From contig NZ_AP018437.1 of the NCBI RefSeq assembly GCF_003966975.1, forward strand, positions 620,001-684,000: a DNA stretch of 64,000 bases. Direction: 5' to 3'. Source of the stretch: Pelolinea submarina (GTDB lineage Bacteria; Chloroflexota; Anaerolineae; Anaerolineales; Anaerolineaceae). The notes beneath the pieces were generated by a model that saw only the letters and a program-made list of their open reading frames with translations, made no database searches and was not told the origin of the DNA. Shown here in pieces: positions 24,642-32,756 of this stretch. A program made the position numbers and the translations under genes. The first letter of the stretch is position 1, and every line of letters starts with the position of its first letter.

Positions 24642-24982
24642 ATTGAATGAAGCCTACTTTTTTGAGTATAGTGTTTCAAAGTATTCAGGAAAAGCTTAAT
24701 CTTTCTCCATTGAAATTACGGAATTTACAACATCGTTTCTTGTTTAATACATACTCAGGCACGGATGCTATGAAAGAGAAATAGGAATTAGTGGGAATAT
24801 CGTAAAAGACAGAAAGAAAATTTACTGATCGATGTTCATGAATTGTAAAACGGTTTAGAGAGATTTATAAAAGGAAAAGCTCACTATCAGCGGATACTTT
24901 AATCCTTGCTTGTGTGGCAGATATAACCCGGAAATAATTTTAACAATAGTGAGAACTTGAACCAACCCAACTGGGAAAAAGA

Positions 24983-25016
24983 AAAAACAGGGCGCACGAA
25001 AGTGCGCCCTGTTTTT
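24983..25016. terminator. Bidirectional terminator after the BtpA-family gene
   Basis: CAGGGCGCAC (24988-24997), loop GAAA, and the complementary arm (25002-25011), with A-run and T-run outside, give a strong hairpin usable from either strand. It ends the minus-strand BtpA-family gene. Confidence 0.9.
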
Positions 25017-25030
25017 ATATTCCGTTTGAT

Positions 25031-25822
25031 TTATTGATGCAGGCTTTCCACCAGCCCCGCGACCCGTTCCGCGTCGACGCGTTTGTTGACGTCCCCGTCG
25101 AATTTGAGCGAGCTGCCCACGATAACCCCGTCGGATACTGCCAGGTACTGCGCGGCGTTCTTTGCGTTGATGCCGCTGCCGATGATCACGGGTGTGCCCC
25201 CGGCCATCTCCTTGACCTGCTGCACGTCTTCAATCGTCGGGTTTTGGCCGGTGAGCAGTCCCGTCACGATCAATGCGTCCGCGCCGGATTCGATGGCTTC
25301 ATGCACGGAGAATTCGATCGGCTGCGGAGCCAGCGGAAAGGTGTGCTTGACGTTGATATCGGCAAAAATCATAGCTTTGGCCGGGTAAGCCGCCTTCAGG
25401 CGCATCAGGCGCGGCGCGCAGGCGTACGAGATCCCATGGATGCCGATGCGGTTTTCCACGAAAGCTTCCACGCGGATGAAATCCGCGGCGCTGGCCAGCG
25501 CCAGCGCCCACTCGCTGTCGATGTCGTTGAATTGCACGTTGATACCGAAAGGCAGGCTGCTTTCTTTGGAGAGCTGTGCACAGACAGCCGCCATCACCGC
25601 CAAGGCTTCACGGGTGATCTCGCCTTCGTAGGGCACATCGCCGAAGTTTTCGATGATGAAAGCGTCAGCGCCGCCTTTTTGCAGGGCCAGCATATCCTCG
25701 ACTGCCGCTTGCATGATAGCGGTGATGCTGCCGGCGTAGCTGGGCGACCCGGGCAAGGGCAGCAGATGCACCATGCCGATTAGGGGATTTTTATCGAAAA
25801 CTGTTTTAAAGCGATTATTCAT
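25031..25822 (-). CDS. BtpA/SgcQ family TIM-barrel protein
   Basis: A 263-residue cytoplasmic protein with the family opening LIGMVHLLPLPGSP, GGADAFIIENFGDVPY near residue 55, PFGINVQFND, FIRVEAFVE, ADINVKHTF and GSGINAKNAAQYL with DGVIVGSSLK at the end. BtpA is linked to photosystem I assembly in cyanobacteria, but the wider family (SgcQ) sits in sugar-catabolic loci and is thought to act on phosphorylated or nucleoside-like substrates. It may serve the neighbouring PTS operon, from which it is separated by a terminator. GAGGTC precedes the ATG. Reaction unknown. Confidence 0.85.
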   Translation of the reverse strand: MNNRFKTVFDKNPLIGMVHLLPLPGSPSYAGSITAIMQAAVEDMLALQKGGADAFIIENFGDVPYEGEITREALAVMAAVCAQLSKESSLPFGINVQFNDIDSEWALALASAADFIRVEAFVENRIGIHGISYACAPRLMRLKAAYPAKAMIFADINVKHTFPLAPQPIEFSVHEAIESGADALIVTGLLTGQNPTIEDVQQVKEMAGGTPVIIGSGINAKNAAQYLAVSDGVIVGSSLKFDGDVNKRVDAERVAGLVESLHQ

Positions 25823-25893
25823 CGTAGACCTCGTTATATCAATAAGTATTCGGGTGATTTTAACGGCTATCCGTGTTTATGTGTGAATATTCC

Positions 25894-26313
25894 TCATTCT
25901 CCGATGATCTTGACCAGCACGTGCTTGCGGCGCAGGCCGTCGAACTCGTAGTAGAAGATCTGCTCCCAGGTGCCGAAATCCAACTTGCCGTTGGTGACAG
26001 CCACCACCACCTCGCGGCCCATGATGGTGCGCTTCAAGTGCGCGTCGCCATTATCCTCACCGGTGCGATTGTGGCGGTAATGCGATAGCGGTTCGTGCGG
26101 GGCCAGCTGTTCCAGCCAGTCGTCATAATCCTGGTGCAGGCCGGGCTCGTCGTCATTGATGAACACGCTGGCAGTGATGTTCATGGCGTTGACCAGGCAC
26201 AACCCTTCGCGGATGCCGCTCTCGCGCAGGCAATCGTTTACTTCTGGAGTGATGTTGACGATCCCGCGCAAACCGGGGATTTGGAACCATAATTCTTTAC
26301 GATAACTTTTCAT
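25894..26313 (-). CDS. YjbQ/UPF0047 family protein
   Basis: A 139-residue protein of the UPF0047 family, whose members have weak thiamine-phosphate synthase activity when overproduced. The conserved pattern is present: [41 protein letters not shown], then [24 protein letters not shown] and [25 protein letters not shown]. The His/Asn/Asp residues form the putative metal pocket. GGAG precedes the ATG by 6-7 bases. It is followed 71 bases later by the BtpA-family gene on the same strand. True role unknown. Confidence 0.88.
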   Translation of the reverse strand: MKSYRKELWFQIPGLRGIVNITPEVNDCLRESGIREGLCLVNAMNITASVFINDDEPGLHQDYDDWLEQLAPHEPLSHYRHNRTGEDNGDAHLKRTIMGREVVVAVTNGKLDFGTWEQIFYYEFDGLRRKHVLVKIIGE

Positions 26314-26458
26314 TGATCTCCTGCAATAAAAGATTGATGATGGCTCATATGCTGAACCCTAAAAATAAACGCATTTGAATTTTATTAGATTTATTTTTTT
26401 ATGTAAAAACTATTCTATAAATATGCTATAGTTTAATATATTACCCTTGGAGGAATTG

Positions 26459-26950
26459 ATGACTGGAACGAGTAAAAGTAATAAAACCGTACTGGACGGA
26501 CTTAAAGATTTATTAGGCGGTAAAGAAAAAGTTGATGAGAGCACAGCAAAGAAGACAACGATTTCATCCACCAAAGCAACTGCCAGCAAGACCACTAAAC
26601 CCGCAACGAGCGGCACGGTCAAGCCATCCGCAGCCAAACCCGCCGCGGCCAAGCCCGCTGCGGCCAAACCTACCAAAGAGGCGCAGGACAGCTTGAATGC
26701 CTATAAGGCTGAACAGGCAGCCAAGAAACAATTGGAAGTCCTGGAATCCAAAACCCATCAGGATCTGATCAACGCGGCGTATAAAGCTGCCGAAACGCTC
26801 GGCATCGCCCCCTGGGTCTTGCTGCGCGCAGCCGGCTGGGGCAACTTCACCGATGACCGCGGCAAGAAATACAAGGGTCCCGCCATTGACGAAATCGAAG
26901 GACTGGATGCTGCCCAGAAGAAAGCCCTGAAGGACGTATTGGGTCTTTAG
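26459..26950 (+). CDS. Small Ala/Lys/Pro-rich basic protein with a conserved-looking C-terminus
   Basis: A 163-residue protein of unknown function. ATG 26459 follows GGAGG at 5 bases. Residues 1-40 are polar; 40-75 form a low-complexity linker with repeated Ala-Ala-Lys-Pro units (histone H1-like); 80-100 are Glu/Lys helical; and 105-163 look folded (DLINAAYKAAETLGIAPWVLL, then RAAGWGNFTDDRGKKYKGPA, IDEIEGLDAAQKKALKDVLGL). The basic AKP linker suggests nucleic-acid or envelope association, but that is only composition. It has its own terminator at 26978 and is flanked by unrelated genes. Confidence 0.7.
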   Translation: MTGTSKSNKTVLDGLKDLLGGKEKVDESTAKKTTISSTKATASKTTKPATSGTVKPSAAKPAAAKPAAAKPTKEAQDSLNAYKAEQAAKKQLEVLESKTHQDLINAAYKAAETLGIAPWVLLRAAGWGNFTDDRGKKYKGPAIDEIEGLDAAQKKALKDVLGL

Positions 26951-26977
26951 CCGATAAACCGGTTTAATAATTAGCAT

Positions 26978-27016
26978 ACAGGAAGGATGATCGTATTGTC
27001 CTTCCTGTTCTTATTT
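26978..27016 (+). terminator. Terminator after the Ala/Lys/Pro-rich protein gene
   Basis: ACAGGAAGGA (26978-26987) pairs with its complement at 26999-27008 around an 11-nt loop, followed by TCTTATTT. It lies between the convergent gene and tetR. A separate 12-bp palindrome, TAAACCGGTTTA, is at 26955-26966. Confidence 0.75.
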
Positions 27017-27021
27017 AAATG

Positions 27022-27630
27022 TCAGGTCAGTTCGACCAACGCAAATTGATTCAGAGCAAACAGCAAAATTTCGTTCAGCTTATATTGATCTAAAACTGTA
27101 TGCGAGATCTGTTTTTCCAACGCCAGGCTGACGATGCCATGCATCTGACCCCAGATGGCGACGGAGAGCAGGTCGGTCTTTCCAGTTGGAAAGATGCCTG
27201 CATCCTGGCAGGAACTGACAATCTTAGCTAGTAATGCCGCGGTAGCTTTGGAGATTTCGACAAACTCTGGATAAGCTTTCTCCTGTTCCAGCACCCCGGA
27301 AAACATGATGTTGAAGATGTCGCGTTCCTGCACGGCAAAGTCGGCGTAGGCGCGCGCGCAGGCCGTGATCTGCTTGATTGGCTGAGATTTGAAGTGAGCG
27401 GAAGCGGCTTCCAGTTTGGCGTACAGGCGATGAAAACCCTCCGTAGAAATGGCCGCGATCAGCGCTTGTTTATCCGAGAAGTGCGCGTAGGGAGCGGAGT
27501 GACTGACGCCGGCCTCGCGCGCTACGCTGCGCAGGCTGAGCGCGCCAATGCCGTCCCGCGCCAGGATCTCAACCCCGGCCCGGATCAACGCGTTCTTTAA
27601 GTCACCATGGTGATAGGTGTCATTTGTCAT
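27022..27630 (-). CDS. TetR/AcrR family repressor
   Basis: A 202-residue repressor with the TetR HTH at residues 10-57 (LIRAGVEILARDGIGALSLRSVAR, then EAGVSHSAPYAHFSDKQALIAAI) and a helical ligand domain of the WHG type (FNIMFSGVLEQEKAYPEF). It is divergent from the aldolase operon, which it should repress along with itself. On the minus strand TTGACG (27665-27660) and TAATAT (27642-27637) are 17 bases apart, and the ATG begins 6 bases after the -10 box, so the mRNA seems leaderless; no SD is present. Ligand unknown, plausibly the substrate of the operon. Confidence 0.92.
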   Translation of the reverse strand: MTNDTYHHGDLKNALIRAGVEILARDGIGALSLRSVAREAGVSHSAPYAHFSDKQALIAAISTEGFHRLYAKLEAASAHFKSQPIKQITACARAYADFAVQERDIFNIMFSGVLEQEKAYPEFVEISKATAALLAKIVSSCQDAGIFPTGKTDLLSVAIWGQMHGIVSLALEKQISHTVLDQYKLNEILLFALNQFALVELT

Positions 27631-27636
27631 TCTTTA

Positions 27637-27665
27637 ATATTATCGAGAAAACTTGACAGCGTCAA
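27637..27665 (-). promoter_or_regulatory. tetR promoter (leaderless)
   Basis: TTGACG-N17-TAATAT on the minus strand, followed by six bases and the tetR ATG (27630). Its -35 element lies inside the same palindrome that contains the -35 of the divergent promoter. Confidence 0.75.
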
Positions 27666-27666
27666 G
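27652..27666. promoter_or_regulatory. Operator O1 shared by both divergent promoters
   Basis: CTTGAC-AGC-GTCAAG is a perfect 6-3-6 palindrome. Its left arm contains the -35 TTGACA of the aldolase operon and its right arm, read on the other strand, the -35 TTGACG of tetR. A bound TetR dimer would block both. Confidence 0.7.
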
Positions 27667-27681
27667 ATGGCTATGTATAAT
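27653..27681 (+). promoter_or_regulatory. Consensus promoter of the aldolase operon
   Basis: TTGACA (27653-27658) and TATAAT (27676-27681) are exactly 17 bases apart. Transcription should start near 27688, within the second operator copy. Confidence 0.85.
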
Positions 27682-27696
27682 CTAGACAGTGTAAAG
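27682..27696. promoter_or_regulatory. Operator O2, degenerate copy of O1
   Basis: CTAGACAGTGTAAAG matches O1 at 12 of 15 positions and lies exactly 30 bases (about three helical turns) downstream of it, over the start point of the aldolase operon. Confidence 0.5.
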
Positions 27697-27713
27697 ATAT
27701 AATGAGGCATTTT

Positions 27714-28400
27714 ATGCAGGAGTATCTGGAACTCAAAGAACAACTGGTCGCATCGGCTCAGGAACTGACCCAAAAAGGATACCTGATGGCCACCGGGGGC
27801 AACATTTCCATCCACCCTGCCAATAGCGAAGTCTTCGTTATCACCCCATCCAATTTTGACTACATGAAAATGAAGCCGCAGGACGTTTGCCTGTTGGATA
27901 TGTCGCTGAATCAATTGGAAGGTGAATTGAAGCCCTCGGTCGAAGCCGGTATGCACTGCGAGATCTACAAGGCCCGGCCGGACGTGCACGCCATTGTGCA
28001 CACCCACCAGGTCTACGCCAGCGCCCTGACGCTGATTAAAGCGCCCATCCCGGCCCTGTTCGATGAACAGGTGCGTTTCCTGGGCCGCAGCGTGGAGATT
28101 ATTCCCTACGCGCCTTCCGGCACCGGTATGTTGAGCGGTACCGTGGCGAAGCATGTGCGCGGCCATAACAACGCCTACCTGATGCAGAACCACGGCGCCC
28201 TGGTATTCGGGCACGACATGGAGCGCGCCATCCACAACGTTGAGATCCTGGAAAAATGCTCGCTGGCGTATCTGATCGCGCTGTGTTCCGAGCAGAAAGT
28301 AAACAAGATCCCCCTGGCCGTACGCGAGATCGCCTTTTCCAAGCTGCGCAAAGACCAAAAGAAATCCCAACAAGGAGAAATCAACTCAGCAGGTGAATAA
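27714..28400 (+). CDS. Class II aldolase / fuculose-phosphate aldolase-like enzyme
   Basis: A 228-residue, zinc-dependent aldolase or decarboxylase-like protein that would split or rearrange a phosphorylated ketose. The metal ligands are His96 and His98 (IVHTHQVYAS) and His160 (MQNHGALVFG), with the acidic Glu77 (SVEAGMHCEIY). The N-terminal phosphate loop is LMATGGNISIH, and ITPSNFDY follows. ATG 27714 with GAGG at 27704 is preferred to ATG 27702. It is the first gene of the TetR-controlled unit, together with a sugar kinase three genes on that could make its phosphorylated substrate. Confidence 0.88.
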   Translation: MQEYLELKEQLVASAQELTQKGYLMATGGNISIHPANSEVFVITPSNFDYMKMKPQDVCLLDMSLNQLEGELKPSVEAGMHCEIYKARPDVHAIVHTHQVYASALTLIKAPIPALFDEQVRFLGRSVEIIPYAPSGTGMLSGTVAKHVRGHNNAYLMQNHGALVFGHDMERAIHNVEILEKCSLAYLIALCSEQKVNKIPLAVREIAFSKLRKDQKKSQQGEINSAGE

Positions 28401-28420
28401 CCTGATGAGGAGTTATCCAT

Positions 28421-29878
28421 ATGAGTGACGAACAAAAATACGCTATCAGCCAATACCCGGATGTGGAAGCAGTTTACCGGCAGCTGAACAACCTGATCCG
28501 CCAGCCTTTGCTGGAAATCCGTCCGGAAAAACTGCAAGCTTATCTGGATTATTTTGAGACTTCCTGCCGCCGCTCCAAGGAACTGACCACGGAAGCCAAG
28601 CAATATATTCCGGGGGGCGTACAGCATAACCTGGCTTTTAACTATCCTTTCCCGATCGCCATCGAAAAAGCCGAGGGCGCCTATTTATGGGATGTGGACG
28701 GCAACCGTTACATTGACTTCCTGCAGGCGGGCGGCCCAACCGTGTTGGGCAGCAATTACGCGCCGGTGCGGGAAAAGATTTTTGAATTACTCAAAACCTG
28801 CGGCCCGGTCACCGGACTGTTTCACGAGTATGAGCTCGAACTGGCCAAGCTGGTCAACCGACTGATGCCCTCCATCGAGATGTTCCGTATGCTGGGTTCA
28901 GGCACTGAAAGTGTAATGGCCGCCATCCGCGCGGCGCGCGTGTTCACCGGCAAGAAATTCGTCATCAAGGTCGGCGGGGCTTATCACGGCTGGAGCGACC
29001 CCATGCTGTACGGGCTGCATGTACCCGGCACCGGCCGCTTCGAGGCCAAGGGCATTCCGCGCGGCGCTTCCGCATCCACGCAGGAGTTTTTCCCCAATTC
29101 CATCGCGGCTTTGCGCCGGCACCTGATCTTCAACCGCCTGCGCGGCGGGACGGCGGCCGTCATCCTGGAACCGCTGGGGCCGGAATCCGGCACGCGCCCG
29201 GTGCCTTTTGATTTCAACCGGCAGGTGCGCAAGCTGTGCGACGAGTTCGGCGCGCTGTTGATCTTCGATGAAGTGGTTACGGGTTTCCGCGTCGGCATGG
29301 GCGGCGCCCAGGGTTACTTCGGCGTCGAACCCGACCTGACGGTTTTCGGCAAGTGCATCACCGGCGGCTATCCCATGGCCGGCGGGGTGGGCGGGCGTGC
29401 GGATGTGGTCAGCACGTTTGCGGCCGGTATCGGCGGTACGGGCGAGCGCGCCTACATTGGTGGTACGCTCTCGGCCAACCCGCTTTCCTGCGCGGCCGGC
29501 TACTTTGCCCTGCAGGAAATGGAGCGCACCAACGCGCCCGTCATCGCGGGCCGGGCCGGCGACCGGCTGACAGCCGGTTTGCAGGCCATCATTGAAAAAT
29601 ACCACCTGCCTTTCGTAGCCTTCAACCAGGGCTCGATTGTGCATCTGGAGACTTCGGCAGTCATGCTGCTGGATCTGCACAATCCGTTCAAGCTGCTGAA
29701 AGAATTGAAACCACGTAAACACATGATGGAGCAGATGGGCGCGGCTTACATGGCCGAAGGCCTGATCACCCTGGCGGGTTCGCGTATGTACACCTCGATG
29801 GCCGATACGGATGCGGTAATCGACGATGCTTTGGAGCGCTTTGAAGTGGTACTTGCGTCTTTTGAGGGAGTTGGATAA
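28421..29878 (+). CDS. Class III PLP-dependent aminotransferase, glutamate-1-semialdehyde mutase-like
   Basis: A 485-residue PLP enzyme. The body matches GSA-aminomutase/class III transaminases: YIPGGVQHN, DVDGNRYIDFL, LGSGTESVMAAIRAARVFTGK, YHGWSD, LLIFDEVVTGFRVGMGG and the PLP lysine in LTVFGKCITGGYPMA. An N-terminal extension of about 60 residues precedes the usual start. As hemL is normally near heme genes, its place between an aldolase and a transporter argues for a catabolic transaminase or aminomutase acting on an amino sugar or amino alcohol. SD GAGGAG. Substrate unknown. Confidence 0.88.
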   Translation: MSDEQKYAISQYPDVEAVYRQLNNLIRQPLLEIRPEKLQAYLDYFETSCRRSKELTTEAKQYIPGGVQHNLAFNYPFPIAIEKAEGAYLWDVDGNRYIDFLQAGGPTVLGSNYAPVREKIFELLKTCGPVTGLFHEYELELAKLVNRLMPSIEMFRMLGSGTESVMAAIRAARVFTGKKFVIKVGGAYHGWSDPMLYGLHVPGTGRFEAKGIPRGASASTQEFFPNSIAALRRHLIFNRLRGGTAAVILEPLGPESGTRPVPFDFNRQVRKLCDEFGALLIFDEVVTGFRVGMGGAQGYFGVEPDLTVFGKCITGGYPMAGGVGGRADVVSTFAAGIGGTGERAYIGGTLSANPLSCAAGYFALQEMERTNAPVIAGRAGDRLTAGLQAIIEKYHLPFVAFNQGSIVHLETSAVMLLDLHNPFKLLKELKPRKHMMEQMGAAYMAEGLITLAGSRMYTSMADTDAVIDDALERFEVVLASFEGVG

Positions 29879-29915
29879 AAATAGGGATACTTTTCAACTT
29901 GAGGAGGAGTTCCAA

Positions 29916-31124
29916 ATGAAAAACAACTACAAAGTGTATGGATACCGCTGGGTTGTTTTGGCCACCTATATGCTGGTCAACCTGACCATGCAGATGTTGT
30001 GGATCACTTATGCACCCATCACCAGCCTGGCGGCTGATTTCTATGGCGTGAGTGATTTGAAAATCGGCCTTTTATCCATGTCTTTCATGATTGCATTTAT
30101 CCCCTTATCCATTCCGGTTTCCTGGATGATTGACCGTTACGGGTTCCGCCTGGCAGTAGGTATCGGTTCCGTGATGATGGGCGCGTTTGGCGTTTTGCGC
30201 GGACTGGCGGGCGCCAATTACAGCCTGGTGCTGGCCAGCACAATCGGCATCGCTGCCGCCCAGCCGTTTCTGCTGAACACCTGGACAACCGTTCCGGCTA
30301 AGTGGTTCCCCAAGGATGAACGTGCCACCGCTGTCGGCCTGGTCACCCTGGCCAACCTGGTCGGCACAGGACTGAGCATGGTACTGACCCCCATCCTGGT
30401 CGAGGGCGGCATGCCCATCCCGCAAGTCCAATTGCTTTATGGCGGCATCTCTGCGGTTGCCGCCATTTTGTTTGTCCTGACCGCGCGTGAAACACCTCCG
30501 ACGCCGCCCTGCGAGGATGGCGAAGAAGTACGCGCTTTGATGCTGGATGGATTGAAGCACGCGCTGACCGTTAAACCCTTCCTTTACTACGTATTTGTCT
30601 CCTTTGTGGGGTTGGGAATCTTCAATGGCGTAACCACCTGGGTGGAAAACATCATCAATCCGCGCGGTTTCACGCCCACCGATGCCGGCACCTTGGGGGC
30701 TTTGATGCTGGTGGGCGGCGTGCTGGGCGCGGTTATCATCCCGATGTTTTCGGATAAAACCCAGAAACGCCAGATCTTCATGCTGACCAGTATTTTGTTG
30801 GCGATACCGGGGTTGATCGGGTTGATCTATGCTAAAAGTGCCTGGCTGTTGTTTGCCTCGGCCTTTGAAATGGGCTTTTTCCTGGTCAGCGTGAACCCCA
30901 TCGGTATGCAGTATGCCTCTGAGGTGACCCATCCCACACCGGAAGGGACTTCCAATGGATTGATCCAGCTCTTCGGTCAGGCTTCCGTAGTGTTCGTTTA
31001 CATCATGGAAGCATTGAAAACTGCGGACGGGTCTTTTACCTGGTCGCTCCTGCTGGCCGCGGCGCTGTTGGTTGTGTGTGCTTTATTGATAACTCAAATG
31101 AAGGACCCGGTGAAATCTGATTAA
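29916..31124 (+). CDS. Major facilitator superfamily transporter
   Basis: A 402-residue carrier with 12 hydrophobic segments. The MFS motif A-like loop after helix 2 reads PVSWMIDRYGFRLAV, with a matching loop in the second half (PMFSDKTQKRQIF). The overall pattern (YAPITSLAADFYGVSDLKIGLLS and the following helices) resembles FLVCR/CynX-type carriers. ATG 29916 with GAGGAGG upstream is chosen; the frame is open earlier into the aminotransferase gene but without a start signal. In the operon it should import the compound that the aldolase, aminotransferase and kinase process. Confidence 0.88.
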   Translation: MKNNYKVYGYRWVVLATYMLVNLTMQMLWITYAPITSLAADFYGVSDLKIGLLSMSFMIAFIPLSIPVSWMIDRYGFRLAVGIGSVMMGAFGVLRGLAGANYSLVLASTIGIAAAQPFLLNTWTTVPAKWFPKDERATAVGLVTLANLVGTGLSMVLTPILVEGGMPIPQVQLLYGGISAVAAILFVLTARETPPTPPCEDGEEVRALMLDGLKHALTVKPFLYYVFVSFVGLGIFNGVTTWVENIINPRGFTPTDAGTLGALMLVGGVLGAVIIPMFSDKTQKRQIFMLTSILLAIPGLIGLIYAKSAWLLFASAFEMGFFLVSVNPIGMQYASEVTHPTPEGTSNGLIQLFGQASVVFVYIMEALKTADGSFTWSLLLAAALLVVCALLITQMKDPVKSD

Positions 31125-31140
31125 AAAGTGAGGACTGCGT

Positions 31141-32712
31141 ATGCCCGAAAAGACAATATTGGCCATAGACCTGGGAACTTCCAGCATGAAAGTCGCGCTG
31201 GTGGATATCCGGGGAAACGTATTGGGTTGGGAAAGTGAGCCGATATCGCTTTTCGTCACGCCGGATGGCGGTGTGGAACAATCGCCGCAGGAATGGTGGG
31301 ACGTATTCCTGCGGGTTGCAAAGAAATTAATTAAAAAGAATCCCAAAGCTGCACAGGAAGTCATTGCCCTGTGCAGCTCTACACAGGGCGAAAGCACCAT
31401 CGCGGTCGACCGCGATGGCCAACCACTGGGCAACTGCATCCTGTGGATGGACATGCGCGGGGCGGACGCCCTGCACCGCCAGCTGCGCGGGACGGTGCAT
31501 CTGAATGACATCGGCATGCGCGACCTGCTGCGCTTTGTTCGCCTGACGGGCGGGCTGCCCTCGCAAACCGGCAAAGATCCGGCCGGGCACATGCTTTACA
31601 TTCGCGATCAGCAGCCGCGCATCTACGAACAAACTTATAAATTCCTCAACGTGTTGGATTACATCAACCTGTGCCTGACCGGCCATTTCGTGGCTACGGT
31701 GGATTCCATCCTGACTTCCTGGGTAACCGACAACCGCGACCCGAAAAATATTCATTACGACGACCGCCTGATCGATACGCTGGGCATCGACCGCGAGAAA
31801 TTACCGGAAATTTTGGCCTGCGCGGACGTGGTGGGCAAACTGAAGCCGCAGGTGGCGGACGAGTTGGGCTTGCCGCGCGAGGTGCGCGTGGTGGCCGGTT
31901 CGATCGATAACACGGCCGCGGCCATTGGCGCGGGTGCTGTACGGGATTACGAACTTCATCTGTATATTGGCACGTCTTCCTGGATGGCGGCTCACGTTCC
32001 CTACAAGAAAACCGACGTGTTCACTTCACTGGCTTCGCTGCCCTGCGCCATTCCGGACCGTTACTTATTGACGGCCCTGCAGGCCACCGCCGGCGGCAAC
32101 CTGACTTTCCTGCGCGACAACGTCCTCTATCACAAAGATGAATTGCTGCAGGAAGCAGACGTACCGGATATCTTCAAAGTATTGGATCAGATCGCCGAAA
32201 GGCCGCCGGCCGGCAGCAACGGGGTGATTTATACTCCCTGGATTTGGGGCGAACGCGCTCCGGTGGAAGACCGCACCCTGCGCGCGGGCCTTTATAACCT
32301 GTCGCTTAATAACAATCGTGAGGACATTATCCGCGCTTTTCTGGAGGGTATTGCGTTCAATACCCGCTGGCTGCTGGCCCCGGTTGAAAAGTTCATGAAG
32401 CGCAAAGTGCAGCGGCTGAACATCGTGGGGGGTGGCGCGCAGTCGGACGTGTGGTGCCAGATCTTCGCGGATGTCCTCGATTTCGAGGTGCGCCAGGTAC
32501 AGGATCCTGTTTACGCCAACGCACGCGGCGCGGCCTGGATTGGTGCGGTGGGTATGGGAGAGCTCGCTTTTCCCGAAGTGGAAAATATGATCAAATTCCG
32601 GCGGATTTATACCCCCAACGAGTACAATAGGGATGTGTACGATAATCACTTTGACGTTTTTATCAATATCTACAAGAACATGAATAAGATCTACCGGAAT
32701 CTTAACGCCTGA
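31141..32712 (+). CDS. FGGY-family carbohydrate kinase
   Basis: A 523-residue ASKHA-fold kinase that phosphorylates a sugar or polyol with ATP. It shows the first phosphate loop ILAIDLGTSSMKVALVD, the CSSTQGESTIAVD and ILWMDMRG substrate segments, then VVAGSIDNTAAAIGAGAV and the C-terminal adenosine region LNIVGGGAQSDVWCQIFADVL. It is nearest in layout to xylulokinase-like members; substrate not predictable. It is the last gene of the TetR-controlled operon, 16 bases after the transporter. Confidence 0.92.
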   Translation: MPEKTILAIDLGTSSMKVALVDIRGNVLGWESEPISLFVTPDGGVEQSPQEWWDVFLRVAKKLIKKNPKAAQEVIALCSSTQGESTIAVDRDGQPLGNCILWMDMRGADALHRQLRGTVHLNDIGMRDLLRFVRLTGGLPSQTGKDPAGHMLYIRDQQPRIYEQTYKFLNVLDYINLCLTGHFVATVDSILTSWVTDNRDPKNIHYDDRLIDTLGIDREKLPEILACADVVGKLKPQVADELGLPREVRVVAGSIDNTAAAIGAGAVRDYELHLYIGTSSWMAAHVPYKKTDVFTSLASLPCAIPDRYLLTALQATAGGNLTFLRDNVLYHKDELLQEADVPDIFKVLDQIAERPPAGSNGVIYTPWIWGERAPVEDRTLRAGLYNLSLNNNREDIIRAFLEGIAFNTRWLLAPVEKFMKRKVQRLNIVGGGAQSDVWCQIFADVLDFEVRQVQDPVYANARGAAWIGAVGMGELAFPEVENMIKFRRIYTPNEYNRDVYDNHFDVFINIYKNMNKIYRNLNA

Positions 32713-32741
32713 AAAGACTGCTCAGATAAATCAATATTATT

Positions 32742-32747
32742 TATAAT
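32742..32747 (+). promoter_or_regulatory. -10 box close to the start of the next gene
   Basis: A perfect TATAAT ends 9 bases before the ATG at 32757, leaving room for a leader of only about 3 nt. The -35 match (TGCTCA, 17 bases upstream) is poor. Confidence 0.5.
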
Positions 32748-32756
32748 TATGCCATT

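Larger units (their letters stand above)
24614..25020. other. About 410-base intergenic region upstream of the PTS operon
   Basis: No gene seen. On the minus strand a candidate promoter pairs TTTTCC with TATACT at 17-base spacing (about 24668-24695). The palindrome at 24627 and the terminator at 24983 are listed separately. The rest is AT-rich without open frames of note. Confidence 0.4.

Noticed and set aside
25034-25783. A 249-codon plus-strand open frame
   Set aside because: It mirrors the BtpA/SgcQ-family gene, which carries all recognisable motifs on the minus strand.
26645-26675. Tandem repeat inside the Ala/Lys/Pro-rich gene considered as a CRISPR or satellite
   Set aside because: The short repeats (GCCGCGGCCAAGCCC-like) encode the AAKP linker in frame and lack spacers. 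I saw no CRISPR array anywhere in the window.
28898-29722. A 274-codon minus-strand open frame
   Set aside because: It is antisense to the aminotransferase gene, has no SD or family similarity, and reflects the GC-rich third positions of the real gene.
28421-29878. Assignment of the aminotransferase as HemL of heme synthesis
   Set aside because: Sequence pattern is GSA-mutase-like, but the N-terminal extension and the catabolic operon context argue against it; no other heme gene is nearby.
30105-30932. A 275-codon minus-strand open frame
   Set aside because: It is antisense to the MFS transporter; no membrane or domain pattern and no start signals.
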